Shown: one piece after another, positions 17,433-26,744 of the stretch | Position numbering within the stretch: position 1 is the first letter of the stretch | How the letters are laid out: each line of letters starts with the position of its first letter | NCBI GenBank assembly: GCA_900543415.1 | Contig: UQRE01000005.1 | Coordinates: 1 to 64,000, forward strand | Origin: an uncultured Dorea sp. | GTDB taxonomy: Bacteria; Bacillota; Clostridia; Lachnospirales; Lachnospiraceae | Direction: 5' to 3' | DNA length: 64,000 nucleotides | Translations under genes and position numbers: made by a program | Notes under the pieces: generated by a model | The model's database searches: none | Seen by the model: only the letters and a program-made list of their open reading frames with translations | What the model was told of the DNA's origin: nothing

Positions 17433-18173
17433 ATGAGTGATAAAGTATTGGCAAAAGTAGCAGGAAGAGAGATTACAGAGGCAGAGTTTCATGCGTATTT
17501 GCAGGGGATTCCAAGAGAACAGCAAGCATATGCGATGAATCCACAGTACCGCGATCAGTATTTGGACCAGTTGATCGCACTTCATATGTTTGCGCAGCTT
17601 GGAGAAGATGAAAAGCTTGACGAGAGCGAAGAGTATGCAAAAATATTAGAAAGCGCTAAGAGAGATATTCTTGCGCAGCTTGCTATGCGTGATACGCTGA
17701 AGAAAGTACAAGTATCAGAAGAAGAATTAAAAGATTATTATGAAGCAAATCAGAAGAAATTCGAAAAAGGAGCAACAGTATCTGCAAAACATATTTTGGT
17801 AGAGCAGGAAGAACAGTGTAAAGATATTCTTGCACAGATTGAAAGCGGAGCCAAAACATTTGAAGATGCTGCACAGGAATTCTCTACCTGCCCATCCAAA
17901 GCGAAAGGCGGAGATCTGGGAGAGTTCGGAAGAGGTCAGATGGTAAAGGAATTTGAAGATGCTGCATTTGATGCCGAGATTGGGAAAGTAGTAGGACCTG
18001 TGAAGACACAGTTTGGTCACCACCTGATCAAAGTTGAGAAGAAAAATGAATCATCCACTGCATCTTTTGATGAAGTAAGAGGTCAGATTTACCAGCAGTT
18101 AATGGCAGAAAAGCAGAACGATGCTTATACCGCTAAGGTAAATGAATTAAAAGAAAAATATCTGGAAAAATAA
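17433..18173 (+). CDS. Parvulin-type peptidyl-prolyl isomerase
   Basis: This 246-residue protein has an N-terminal SurA/PrsA-like helical chaperone region (about residues 1-110). A parvulin PPIase domain follows (about 115-210), with AKHILV, the FSTCPSKAKGGDLGEFGRGQMV core and QFGHHLIKV. It isomerises Xaa-Pro bonds. It lacks a signal peptide or lipobox, so it should act in the cytoplasm, unlike PrsA. It has its own promoter and lies 22 bases before the MalY-type gene. Confidence 0.9.
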   Translation: MSDKVLAKVAGREITEAEFHAYLQGIPREQQAYAMNPQYRDQYLDQLIALHMFAQLGEDEKLDESEEYAKILESAKRDILAQLAMRDTLKKVQVSEEELKDYYEANQKKFEKGATVSAKHILVEQEEQCKDILAQIESGAKTFEDAAQEFSTCPSKAKGGDLGEFGRGQMVKEFEDAAFDAEIGKVVGPVKTQFGHHLIKVEKKNESSTASFDEVRGQIYQQLMAEKQNDAYTAKVNELKEKYLEK

Positions 18174-18195
18174 AAGAAGTAAGGGATGAAAGATC

Positions 18196-19362
18196 ATGAG
18201 TCAGGTAATTTACAAAGACAGACCCGGAACGGATTGCAATAAGTGGGATGGTTGTGAAGAAAAGTTCGGAGATAAGAATCTACTTCCCCTCTGGGTTGCA
18301 GACATGGATTTTGAAGCACCGTCCTGTGTAAAAGAAGCCTTAAGAAAATATGTGGATTTTGGAGTATTTGGTTATTATCGCGTGCCGGACAGTTATTATG
18401 AAGCGTTTATAAACTGGGAAAAGACTTATCATTCTTATGAAGTGAAAAAAGAGTGGATGCGGTTTGCGCCGGGAGTTGTTCCGGCGTTTAACTGGCTGAT
18501 CCACATACTTACAGAAGAAGGAGACAGTGTACTTATTACGCCTCCGGTTTATTATCCGTTTAAAGATGCAATTGTCAATAATAATCGTATGGTGATAGAG
18601 AGTCCGCTTGTGCGTCTGGAAGATCACTATGAATTGGATTATGAAGACTTCGAACAGAAGATCAAAGAACAGAATGTGAAACTGTTTATCTTCTGTACTC
18701 CGCACAATCCGGTTGGGCGAGTGTGGAAGTGGGACGAAATCGTAAAGGTTCTTGATATCTGTAAGAAATACGGGGTCTATGTCATTGCCGATGAGATTCA
18801 TCAAGATATTATCATGAATGGGTATCAGAAAGTGACCGCAGCAACGACCGGTAATTATGATGAGATCATGGTGACGCTTACTGCTGCTACAAAGACATTT
18901 AATCTGGCAGGATGCCAGAATTCCATCGTGGTGATTCCAGATGAAACCTTAAGAAAAAGGTATGATGATTATTTGACGAAACTTCGTATTACAGGAGGAA
19001 ATGCCTTTGGATATGTAGCTGTTCAAAGTGCGTATGAAGGTGGTCGGGCATGGCTTGACGAGGTGCTGAATATCATTGAAGAGAATTATCAGCTTATGAA
19101 GTCCATTTTAGAAGAAAAGCTTCCAAAAGTTTGGATTCCCAAATTAGAAGGGACATATCTTATGTGGATCGATCTCGGAGCATATGTAAGTGCAGACGAG
19201 ATAGAATCCGTCATCCAGAAAGCTTGTGGGCTTGCAGTGGATTATGGCTCATGGTTTGGTGGAGAAGCGTATGGAACTTTCATTCGGGTGAATCTGGCAA
19301 CCGAAAAAGAAAATATTAGGTTAGCAGCGGAGAAGATCGCGGAGGTGTTGGAAGCAGAATAA
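18196..19362 (+). CDS. MalY/PatB family PLP-dependent beta-lyase or aminotransferase
   Basis: This 388-residue fold-type I PLP enzyme starts like MalY/PatB (WVADMDFEAPSCVKEAL). It has the YYPFK segment and CTPHNPVGRVW, Asp in VIADEIHQDI for the PLP nitrogen, and the PLP lysine K233 in TAATKTFNLAG. Members cleave cystathionine or cysteine S-conjugates to pyruvate, ammonia and a thiol. Aminotransferase activity cannot be excluded. The SD is AAGGGATGAA, and a terminator follows. Confidence 0.9.
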   Translation: MSQVIYKDRPGTDCNKWDGCEEKFGDKNLLPLWVADMDFEAPSCVKEALRKYVDFGVFGYYRVPDSYYEAFINWEKTYHSYEVKKEWMRFAPGVVPAFNWLIHILTEEGDSVLITPPVYYPFKDAIVNNNRMVIESPLVRLEDHYELDYEDFEQKIKEQNVKLFIFCTPHNPVGRVWKWDEIVKVLDICKKYGVYVIADEIHQDIIMNGYQKVTAATTGNYDEIMVTLTAATKTFNLAGCQNSIVVIPDETLRKRYDDYLTKLRITGGNAFGYVAVQSAYEGGRAWLDEVLNIIEENYQLMKSILEEKLPKVWIPKLEGTYLMWIDLGAYVSADEIESVIQKACGLAVDYGSWFGGEAYGTFIRVNLATEKENIRLAAEKIAEVLEAE

Positions 19363-19410
19363 GGCGGAACGAGATATAATTTGAAATTGATGAAGAAAGA
19401 AACGGAGGAA

Positions 19411-19438
19411 AAAGAGGCAAGATAAAGCCTCTTTTTTT
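19411..19438 (+). terminator. Intrinsic terminator
   Basis: AAGAGGC and GCCTCTT arms with an eight-base loop are followed by a T run, 50 bases after the MalY-type gene. Confidence 0.9.
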
Positions 19439-19570
19439 GTATAGTTATATAGTTATAAATTTAGAAAGAAATACTATCCAGTAACATTGAAAGAAATTAA
19501 ATCGTAAAGTATACTTAATGTATGGTTGGTATGCCGATGGGATAAAGAAAAAGCGGAAGGAGGATTGCAT

Positions 19571-20896
19571 ATGCTGAATAAAACATATTTAACAAATCCT
19601 GTTGTAAAGAAGCTTTCCGAAGGGACAGAACTCGGCTGGGTGAACCCTAAGCGCCTTTCATGGGAAGAAGCAAGGGGAGAGATAACAGTTTCTGCCAAGG
19701 ATATCGACGAAGCGGAAGAACGATTGAAACGGTTTGCTCCATTTATCAGAAAGTGTTTTCCTGAAACAGAAGACCTCTGTGGAATTATCGAATCTCCTTT
19801 GACGCCGATACCGGAAATGAAACACTTTTTGAATGATACATACGGAGAAAGAATGGAGGGAAATCTGCTTCTTAAACAGGACAGTCATCTGGCGGTTGCA
19901 GGTTCTGTGAAAGCGAGGGGCGGAATCTATGAAGTGCTAAAGCATACGGAAGAATTGGCGTTGCGAGAAGGATTGATTACAGTAGATGACGATTATGCAA
20001 AACTGGCATCGGAAGAATGTCGGGAATTTTTCAGCCAATACACTGTGCAGGTCGGTTCCACTGGAAATTTAGGGCTTAGTATCGGTATCGCAAGCGCGGC
20101 AGTTGGTTATCATGCCATTGTGCATATGTCAGCGGATGCAAAGCAGTGGAAGAAAGATTTGCTTCGAAGTCATGACGTGACCGTAATAGAATATGAAGGG
20201 GATTATAGTAAAGCGGTAGAAAACGGACGGAAAGAGTCAGATGCTGATCCAAAAAGCTATTTTGTAGATGATGAAAATTCAAAAGATTTATTTATGGGCT
20301 ATGCGGTTGCGGCGAGAAGACTGAAAAAGCAGATCGAAGAACGGAAAATTAAAGTGGATGAAGAACATCCTTTATTTGTCTATATTCCGTGCGGTGTGGG
20401 AGGCGCGCCGGGAGGAGTTGCCTTTGGTTTAAAGACCGTGTGGGGAGATCAAGTTCATGTATTTTTTGTGGAGCCAACGCAAGCTCCGTGTATGGTACTG
20501 GGCATGGCGACAGAACTTCATAATCAGATTTGCGTACAAGACGTCGGACTTACAGGAATCACCCACGCAGACGGGCTTGCGGTAGGACGACCTTCCGGCT
20601 TTGTGGGCAAAGTTATGGAACCAATCTTGAGCGGCGAATTTACAGTAGAAGATAAGTGGCTGTATGGATATATGCGGGCGCTTCTTGATACGGAACATAT
20701 TTTCATAGAGCCAAGTGCATGTGCGGCATTTGCAGGTCCGGTAAACCTGTTGAACTATGAGGAAACGAGAAAATATATTGTGGAAAATCAACTCTGTCAT
20801 AAGATGAATAAGGCAACACATATTGTGTGGGCGACCGGTGGAAGTCTTGTGCCGGAAGAAGAGCGGGAGATATATAGAAAGACATTTTTGGATTAA
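19571..20896 (+). CDS. dsdA: D-serine ammonia-lyase
   Basis: I chose the ATG at 19571 because AAGGAGG precedes it and the resulting 441 residues match DsdA length (about 440). The enzyme deaminates D-serine to pyruvate and ammonia. The PLP lysine is K114 in GSVKARGG, and the glycine loop is [12 protein letters not shown]. Also present are [14 protein letters not shown] and the C-terminal [12 protein letters not shown]. It is followed after 12 bases by the DUF3841 gene, a likely cotranscript. D-serine use could reflect host or cell-wall amino acid scavenging (inference). Confidence 0.93.
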   Translation: MLNKTYLTNPVVKKLSEGTELGWVNPKRLSWEEARGEITVSAKDIDEAEERLKRFAPFIRKCFPETEDLCGIIESPLTPIPEMKHFLNDTYGERMEGNLLLKQDSHLAVAGSVKARGGIYEVLKHTEELALREGLITVDDDYAKLASEECREFFSQYTVQVGSTGNLGLSIGIASAAVGYHAIVHMSADAKQWKKDLLRSHDVTVIEYEGDYSKAVENGRKESDADPKSYFVDDENSKDLFMGYAVAARRLKKQIEERKIKVDEEHPLFVYIPCGVGGAPGGVAFGLKTVWGDQVHVFFVEPTQAPCMVLGMATELHNQICVQDVGLTGITHADGLAVGRPSGFVGKVMEPILSGEFTVEDKWLYGYMRALLDTEHIFIEPSACAAFAGPVNLLNYEETRKYIVENQLCHKMNKATHIVWATGGSLVPEEEREIYRKTFLD

Positions 20897-20908
20897 GGAG
20901 AGTTCACT

Positions 20909-21499
20909 ATGGCAGAGAAAACAGTAACTTTATATACCCGTCAAAATGATAAAACTTTACGTCAGCTTGAGCGTGACGGCCGCATTATCAATCACCGCGC
21001 TTATGTTGAGATGCATTTCGGAGATATTGCGCCTCTTTTTATGGAGAGCTACGACTGGTTTACGAAAGAGGCGGCAAAGCGTGTGCCGAAGCCGGAGGAT
21101 GTCCATGCTCCGATTTGGTGCTCTATAAGCCCGGATAATTGTTTGAAGCCGATTGAAGGAACGGTAGTTTATGTATTGGAAGTGCCGGAAGATAAGGTCA
21201 TGTATTTTGATGATGTGAAATGGGATTATGTGTTGAACCGCATATATCTTCCCGATGATGAGGAGGATGAGAAGGTGTATAAACAGCATTTGAAAGACAT
21301 CGGAGTTTCCAATGGATTTGAGTTTTTTCAAGGACGATATAAAGGAATGTATCCGGAGGAGGAAGCGCGAATCCGAGAAAGCTGGAAACGCGCCTTTCGC
21401 ATTGATAAATGGACCATCTTCAATGTGTGCGGAAATATCTGGGAAATAAAAAGAGAATGGGTGAAAAGAATCATTAAGCCGGGAGAAGAAGTAAAATAA
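20909..21499 (+). CDS. DUF3841 family protein
   Basis: This 196-residue soluble protein has no signal peptide. It resembles DUF3841 (typical features are the TLYTRQ start, RAYVEMHFGDIAPLFMESYDWF, APIWCS, VLEVPEDKVMYFD and the C-terminal FNVCGNIWEIKREWVKRI). The function is unknown. It shares a short gap with dsdA and carries its own GGAGAG SD. A stem-loop shared with the converging acyltransferase follows. Confidence 0.65.
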   Translation: MAEKTVTLYTRQNDKTLRQLERDGRIINHRAYVEMHFGDIAPLFMESYDWFTKEAAKRVPKPEDVHAPIWCSISPDNCLKPIEGTVVYVLEVPEDKVMYFDDVKWDYVLNRIYLPDDEEDEKVYKQHLKDIGVSNGFEFFQGRYKGMYPEEEARIRESWKRAFRIDKWTIFNVCGNIWEIKREWVKRIIKPGEEVK

Positions 21500-21514
21500 A
21501 GAGGGATATAAAAT

Positions 21515-21545
21515 ATCCGCCATTAGAATGAATCTGATGGCGGAT
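21515..21545. terminator. Shared terminator between converging genes
   Basis: ATCCGCCAT (21515-21523) and ATGGCGGAT (21537-21545) form a stem lying between the DUF3841 stop and the acyltransferase stop. T-rich sequence follows on the + strand and A/T-rich sequence on the other. Confidence 0.6.
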
Positions 21546-21550
21546 TGTTA

Positions 21551-22621
21551 CTATATTTTTACTCCGTAAAGCACTTTCAAAAGATGATTAGAAATGAAAG
21601 GCTGTCGAGTGTTTGGAACTCGTTTTTTCGGCAGAGTGATCTTTGGAAGATAAATGTTTGCCAATTGATTGGTAAATGTAGTAAGCTGCGGAATAGAAAA
21701 TGCGAAGCTCAAGAAAATACAAGCTGTGAGCAATAACAGAGATTCCGCAATTGTATTTACATTTTGAAGCCAATCGGTTGCACTTTTTATATAAGAGTAT
21801 GTAAGCCCGTGACAGAGATAAATTGCCATTGTACGTTCACCCATGCAAGAAAGCCGGTTTTTCTTTTCAGGAACTAAGCAGAACAGCGCATAGGTAAGGA
21901 AGAAACCAATACCGTAGCAGAGAAGTCGGATTGCCATTCCCTTTGCAAATGTCTGTCCGAGAAAATCGTAGTTGTATCTTCCGTAAAATATTTTTACTGA
22001 ATAAGAACGAATCGCCGGTGCCAGTGCCAGAAACGCCGTGAAAGCGGCAAAGGAAATGGCGGCAAAGGTCTTTTTCGCACGAGTACGAAGTTTAGAAACG
22101 AGCGCTCGGTCAAAATTCATTCCCGCAAGGAAGAATGGGTAAAAGACCAGAACTCTTGGAATACTCAGGAAATTATTTGGCATATTAGAGCATCCGATCA
22201 GAAGTCCGGCGGCAATGGATACCAATATATAATGAGGAATCCGTTTGACATAAGGCGTAATTACGCGCCAGATAAAGAGTGCCATAATGTACCAAAGCGA
22301 AAACTTCGGACGCAGCAAATACAAGCCGGTATCTTTGTTAAGAAGTCCGGTATACATAAAATAGTAAAAAAGTTCATAGATCACGTAAGGAACAGCAAGC
22401 TTACGAACCAGTGTTCCAAATGAAAGTTCTCGTTTGGAAAAATAACCGGAGATAAAAATAAATGCCGGCATATGGAACGAGAAGATCAACCATTTGAGTG
22501 TGTAAAGCAGTGTATTGTTTTTATAAGCAGGTTCTATAAAATGTCCGATAACTACAAGGATAATTAACAATGCTTTGTAGTTATCAAATAAATAGTCTCG
22601 TTGTTTTGTCTGGTTTGACAT
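21551..22621 (-). CDS. Membrane acyltransferase (COG3594/acyltransferase_3 type)
   Basis: This 356-residue polytopic protein has about ten helices. The N-terminal FDNYKALLIILVVIGHFIEP with its conserved His, and FSFHMPAFIFISGYF, mark the acyltransferase_3 family, closest in style to fucose 4-O-acetylase-like proteins. It probably O-acetylates a surface sugar. The minus-strand SD GAGGA precedes the ATG at 22621. It is one of three minus-strand genes here, flanked by + genes. Confidence 0.85.
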   Translation of the reverse strand: MSNQTKQRDYLFDNYKALLIILVVIGHFIEPAYKNNTLLYTLKWLIFSFHMPAFIFISGYFSKRELSFGTLVRKLAVPYVIYELFYYFMYTGLLNKDTGLYLLRPKFSLWYIMALFIWRVITPYVKRIPHYILVSIAAGLLIGCSNMPNNFLSIPRVLVFYPFFLAGMNFDRALVSKLRTRAKKTFAAISFAAFTAFLALAPAIRSYSVKIFYGRYNYDFLGQTFAKGMAIRLLCYGIGFFLTYALFCLVPEKKNRLSCMGERTMAIYLCHGLTYSYIKSATDWLQNVNTIAESLLLLTACIFLSFAFSIPQLTTFTNQLANIYLPKITLPKKRVPNTRQPFISNHLLKVLYGVKI

Positions 22622-22871
22622 GATAAATCCTCTTTCTTTCTAAACAAAACAGAATCTTTTAACGACATACATTCTACGCTTTTCTTTATTTTGGTACAAG
22701 ATTCAAATTCACCAAAAATGTAACACTTTTTTAACATTTATTTAAACATAATTAACATTTCCAAGAGAAATAGAAGAACTTCGAAATATTACTGGAAAAA
22801 TAGATGTTTTTTATATATAATGAATGGACAGGTAATAGGTAATAAAAACCAATGAAAAGGAGACAGATTCA

Positions 22872-23585
22872 ATGGAAATGTTATCAATTGAGAGAGAACT
22901 GAAAGAAAACTCATATCCGGGACGCGGAATCATTATAGGCAGGAGTGCAGACGGAAGTAAGGCTGTAACTGCTTATTTTATTATGGGAAGAAGTGAAAAC
23001 AGCCGTAACCGTGTCTTTGTAGAAGAAGGAGAAGGCATTCGTACACAGGCATTTGATCCTGCGAAATTGACAGATCCAAGCCTGATCATTTACGCACCGG
23101 TGCGTGTGCTCGGCAACAAGACAATTGTGACAAACGGAGACCAGACAGATACTATCTATGAAGGTATGGACAAGCAGATGACATTTGAGCAGTCATTAAG
23201 AAGCAGAAAGTTTGAGCCGGATGAGCCGAACTATACACCGAGAATCTCTGGTATCATGCACATTGAAAATGGAACTTACAATTATGCAATGTCAATCTTA
23301 AAGAGCAACAATGGCAATCCGGACAGCTGCCACAGATATACATTTGCATATGAGAATCCGGCGGCAGGTGAAGGACATTTTATCCACACATACAAATGTG
23401 ACGGTAACCCGCTTCCGAGCTTTGAAGGTGAACCGAAACTAATCGAAATTCCGAATGATATGGATGAATTTGTGTCTACATTGTGGAATAGTTTAAATGA
23501 AGATAACAAGGTGTCTCTTTTCGTGCGTTATATCGATATCGCAAGCGGCGCTTACGAGACAAAGATCGTGAATAAGAACAAATAG
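22872..23585 (+). CDS. purO: IMP cyclohydrolase, PurO type
   Basis: This 237-residue protein belongs to the IMP_cyclohyd family (PF07826), unrelated in sequence to the cyclohydrolase half of PurH. Visible features are NSYPGRGIIIGRSADG, YFIMGRSENSRNR, NGDQTDTIY and the EPDEPNYTPRISG segment. It closes FAICAR to IMP, the last step of purine synthesis. AAAGGAG is its SD. The next gene is the stand-alone AICAR formyltransferase, so the two together replace bifunctional PurH. The 250 bases upstream are AT-rich; TATAAT at 22816-22821 is a possible -10. Confidence 0.9.
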   Translation: MEMLSIERELKENSYPGRGIIIGRSADGSKAVTAYFIMGRSENSRNRVFVEEGEGIRTQAFDPAKLTDPSLIIYAPVRVLGNKTIVTNGDQTDTIYEGMDKQMTFEQSLRSRKFEPDEPNYTPRISGIMHIENGTYNYAMSILKSNNGNPDSCHRYTFAYENPAAGEGHFIHTYKCDGNPLPSFEGEPKLIEIPNDMDEFVSTLWNSLNEDNKVSLFVRYIDIASGAYETKIVNKNK

Positions 23586-23627
23586 AAGCAGATCAAAACA
23601 AATTAAAATCATTAAGGAGCATGGAGC

Positions 23628-24806
23628 ATGAAAGAATTAGAGTTAAAGTATGGCTGTAACCCGAATCAGAAACCATCCAGAATCTATATGGAGACAGGAG
23701 AGGAACTTCCTATTAAAGTGTTAAACGGAAGACCAGGATATATTAATTTCCTTGATGCATTTAATGGCTGGCAGTTGGTAAGCGAGCTTAAGAAAGCGAC
23801 CGGACTTCCGGCGGCTACATCTTTTAAACATGTATCTCCGGCAGGAGCAGCAGTCGGACTTCCGCTGGACGAAACACTGGCGAAGATCTACTGGGTGGAT
23901 GATCTCGGAGAATTGTCCCCATTGGCAAGCGCTTATGCAAGAGCGAGAGGTGCAGACAGAATGTCATCCTTTGGTGATTTCATTTCTTTGTCTGATGTAT
24001 GTGACAAAGATACTGCAAGATTGATCAAAAGAGAAGTTTCTGACGGTGTTATTGCGCCGGGATATGAGCCGGAAGCATTGGAAATCTTAAAGGCAAAGAA
24101 AAACGGAAATTATAATGTGATCGAGATTGATCCGAATTATGTTCCAAGAAAGATGGAGAGAAAAGAAGTATTTGGTATTACTTTTGAGCAGGGAAGAAAT
24201 GAATTGAAGATTGATGATGAGTTTTTTGCAAATATTGTGACAGAGAACAAAGAGCTGACAGAGCAGGCAAAGATCGATCTTGCAATTTCCATGATCACGT
24301 TAAAATATACGCAGTCCAATTCGGTATGCTTTGTCAAAGACGGACAGGCAATCGGAATCGGTGCAGGGCAGCAGTCCAGAATCCATTGTACACGTCTGGC
24401 AGGTACGAAAGCAGACAATTGGTGGTTGAGACAGTCTCCGCAGGTTATGAATCTTCCATTTGTAGATGGAATTCGTCGTGCAGACAGAGATAATGCAATT
24501 GATCTCTATATCGGAGACGACTATATGGATGTTCTTGCAGACGGCGCATGGGAAAATATTTTCAAAGAGAAACCGGAAGTATTTACAAGAGAAGCAAAGA
24601 GAGAGTGGCTGGATAAATTAACAGACGTAAGTCTTGGCTCAGATGCCTTCTTCCCATTTGGTGATAATATTGAACGCGCTCATAGAAGCGGTGTGAAATA
24701 TGTAGCTCAGCCGGGCGGTTCGGTAAGAGATGATAATGTTATTGAAACATGTAATAAATATGATATGGTAATGTCCTTTACAGGACTTCGTTTATTCCAT
24801 CATTAA
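23628..24806 (+). CDS. Stand-alone AICAR formyltransferase
   Basis: This 392-residue protein corresponds to the C-terminal (transformylase) half of PurH, with catalytic K67-H68 in ATSFKHVSPAG. Other matches are the YGCNPNQKPSR start, SNSVCFVKDGQAIGIGAGQQSR, and AYARARGADRMSSFGDF. It transfers the formyl group from 10-formyl-THF to AICAR, giving FAICAR for the upstream PurO-type enzyme. There is no fused cyclohydrolase domain. The SD is AAGGAG, and a stem-loop follows. Confidence 0.93.
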   Translation: MKELELKYGCNPNQKPSRIYMETGEELPIKVLNGRPGYINFLDAFNGWQLVSELKKATGLPAATSFKHVSPAGAAVGLPLDETLAKIYWVDDLGELSPLASAYARARGADRMSSFGDFISLSDVCDKDTARLIKREVSDGVIAPGYEPEALEILKAKKNGNYNVIEIDPNYVPRKMERKEVFGITFEQGRNELKIDDEFFANIVTENKELTEQAKIDLAISMITLKYTQSNSVCFVKDGQAIGIGAGQQSRIHCTRLAGTKADNWWLRQSPQVMNLPFVDGIRRADRDNAIDLYIGDDYMDVLADGAWENIFKEKPEVFTREAKREWLDKLTDVSLGSDAFFPFGDNIERAHRSGVKYVAQPGGSVRDDNVIETCNKYDMVMSFTGLRLFHH

Positions 24807-24815
24807 TCGAAATGA

Positions 24816-24844
24816 GGGCGGAGGTTTTTATGAAATCTCCGTCC
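24816..24844 (+). terminator. Stem-loop terminator after the purine pair
   Basis: A 12-base stem (24816-24827 with 24833-24844, two G-T wobbles) and five-base loop are followed by a short T-rich stretch. Confidence 0.55.
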
Positions 24845-24874
24845 TTATTCCATTTTTCTGCCAATTGATTTACC

Positions 24875-24903
24875 TTGTGTTTTCTATGACCAGATGGTAT
24901 GAT
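24875..24903 (+). promoter_or_regulatory. Candidate promoter of the flavoprotein gene
   Basis: TTGTGT (24875-24880), 17 bases and TATGAT (24898-24903) lie 57 bases before the ATG at 24961. Confidence 0.45.
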
Positions 24904-24960
24904 AGACAAGGTGAGTAAAAAGAAAAAGTAACTTTATAAGTATAAAAGGAAAAGTAAAGT

Positions 24961-26355
24961 ATGAAACAGTATGATGTGATTATTATCGGTGCAGGACCGT
25001 CCGGTATTTTCTGCGCGTATGAGCTGACCAGACAGAAACCGGATATGAAAGTCCTGATGATTGAAAAAGGGCGTTCCATTGAGAAACGTCAGTGTCCGAA
25101 GAGAAAGACGAAGGTATGTGTAGGATGCCAGCCATGTTCTATTACGACAGGATTTGCAGGAGCAGGAGCATTTTCAGATGGAAAATTATCCCTGTCCCCT
25201 GACGTGGGAGGAACATTGCCGGAGATTCTCGGTTATGAGAAGGCAACAGAGCTTATCAATGAGGCAGACAATATTTATCTGAAATTCGGCGCTGATGAGA
25301 AAGTGTACGGTATCGAGGACACTGCTGCCATTGAAAATATTCGTACAAAGGCAATCCGTGCAAACCTGAAGCTTATCGAGTGTCCGATTCGCCATCTTGG
25401 AACAGAAGAAGGATATAAAATTTACACAAGACTTCAAGAGCATTTGATCGAAAATGGCGTAGAGATTAAATTTATGACAATGGTAAAAAATATCATCATT
25501 GAAGATGGTGTTGCAAAAGGAGTTGTCACAGATCAGGGTGAGGAGTTCTATGCACCGGAGATTGTAGCCGGTATCGGAAGAGAAGGCTCTGAGTGGTTTT
25601 CTCATATTTGTAAAGAGCATGATATCGAAACGAAAAACGGAACCGTCGATGTGGGTGTGCGTGTAGAAGTTCGAGACGAGATCATGAAAGAGTTAAATGA
25701 GAAGCTTTATGAAGCAAAGCTTGTCTACTACACGCCGACCTTTGACGATAAGGTGCGCGTATTCTGTACGAACCCATCCGGAGAAGTGGCTACAGAGTAT
25801 TACGACGACGGTCTTGCAGTGGTAAATGGTCATGCGTACAAGTCCAAGAATATGAAGACGAAAAACACTAACTTCGCGCTCTTAGTATCAAAGAATTTTA
25901 CTGAACCGTTTAAGTCTCCGATCGAATATGGAAAACATATTGCACAGCTTGGAAATATGCTTTGCGACGGAAAGATTCTATTACAACGATACGGGGATTT
26001 CCGCAGAGGAAGACGTACGACAGAAGAGCGTCTTATGAGAAATAATATTACTCCGACTTTAAAAGATGCAGTTCCGGGTGATCTGTCACTTGTGTTCCCA
26101 CACCGTATCATGGTGGCGATTGATGAAATGATTCAGGCACTCGACAAGGTGACGCCGGGAATTGCCTCTGATGAGACATTACTCTACGGTGTAGAGGTTA
26201 AATTCTATTCTAATAAAGTTGTAGTAAATAAAGAATTCGAGACAAGCATCAAAGGACTTCGCACGATGGGTGACGGAGCGTCTATCACACGTGGACTTCA
26301 GCAGGCATCTGCAAATGGTCTCTGTGTAGCAAGATGTATTTTAGATAAAGAATAG
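24961..26355 (+). CDS. FAD-dependent dehydrogenase (COG2509 type)
   Basis: This 464-residue flavoprotein has an N-terminal Rossmann dinucleotide motif, IIIGAGPSGI (residues 6-15). A cysteine-rich segment follows (CPKRKTKVCVGCQPC), then GFAGAGAFSDGKLSLSP. The C-terminal GDGASITRGLQQASANG closes the FAD site. These features match the uncharacterised FAD-dependent dehydrogenases of COG2509. Electron donor and substrate are unknown. The four closely spaced cysteines might bind a metal or form a disulfide (inference). It appears monocistronic. Confidence 0.85.
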   Translation: MKQYDVIIIGAGPSGIFCAYELTRQKPDMKVLMIEKGRSIEKRQCPKRKTKVCVGCQPCSITTGFAGAGAFSDGKLSLSPDVGGTLPEILGYEKATELINEADNIYLKFGADEKVYGIEDTAAIENIRTKAIRANLKLIECPIRHLGTEEGYKIYTRLQEHLIENGVEIKFMTMVKNIIIEDGVAKGVVTDQGEEFYAPEIVAGIGREGSEWFSHICKEHDIETKNGTVDVGVRVEVRDEIMKELNEKLYEAKLVYYTPTFDDKVRVFCTNPSGEVATEYYDDGLAVVNGHAYKSKNMKTKNTNFALLVSKNFTEPFKSPIEYGKHIAQLGNMLCDGKILLQRYGDFRRGRRTTEERLMRNNITPTLKDAVPGDLSLVFPHRIMVAIDEMIQALDKVTPGIASDETLLYGVEVKFYSNKVVVNKEFETSIKGLRTMGDGASITRGLQQASANGLCVARCILDKE

Positions 26356-26387
26356 ATTTCATAGATATTGTTATAGAAATATTTTTA

Positions 26388-26416
26388 TTGACAGTATCAT
26401 AGGAAATAGATACTAT
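26388..26416 (+). promoter_or_regulatory. Promoter of the cobalamin-riboswitch operon
   Basis: Consensus TTGACA (26388-26393), 17 bases and TACTAT (26411-26416) put the transcript start just before the riboswitch. Confidence 0.7.
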
Positions 26417-26424
26417 AAAAATGA

Positions 26425-26592
26425 ATATTGGTTTCAGTTTGCGCTGAATGAAAAGGGAATGCGGTGAGAATCCGCAACAGCTCACTCTACTGTAATGGAG
26501 GACGAAAGCCAAAGACCACTGCCGGGAAATGATTCGGTGGGAAGGGGGCAAGTAGGTATGATTCCTAAGTCAGGAGACCTGCCAATAGGATA
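26425..26592 (+). ncRNA. Cobalamin (B12) riboswitch
   Basis: The aptamer landmarks occur in order. There is a P2 stem around CAGTTTGCGCTG, then AAAAGGGAA, and a P3 hairpin TGCGG-TGAGAAT-CCGCA. CTACTGTAA, GACCACTGCCGGGAA and the B12 box GTCAGGAGACCTGCC (about 26569-26583) follow. The 389 bases between 26356 and 26744 hold promoter, aptamer and terminator and no gene. It senses adenosyl- or other cobalamins and should shut off the downstream surface-protein/ECF operon when B12 is plentiful. Confidence 0.95.
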
Positions 26593-26678
26593 AGAGGTAA
26601 AATCTTTCGGTGAGGATAAGATGGTACACAAACAAGACAGGATGTTTCGATCGAAGGATGGAAACTTATTTGTGTATG

Positions 26679-26705
26679 AAGGACAGCCGAAGTGCTGTCC
26701 TTTTT
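26679..26705 (+). terminator. Riboswitch expression-platform terminator
   Basis: AAGGACAGC, a short CGAAGT loop and GCTGTCCTT followed by T residues form a strong terminator 40 bases before the first gene. Upstream ACACAAACAAG (26628 region) is nearly complementary to CTTATTTGTGT just before the terminator and may take part in switching. Confidence 0.85.
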
Positions 26706-26744
26706 GTACGTTATTATTCTCCAAAAGTAGAAAAGGAGACAGGA

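Noticed and set aside
26610..26744. N-terminal extension of the surface protein
   Set aside because: It would run through the riboswitch terminator; the ATG at 26745 has an SD and starts a clean signal peptide.
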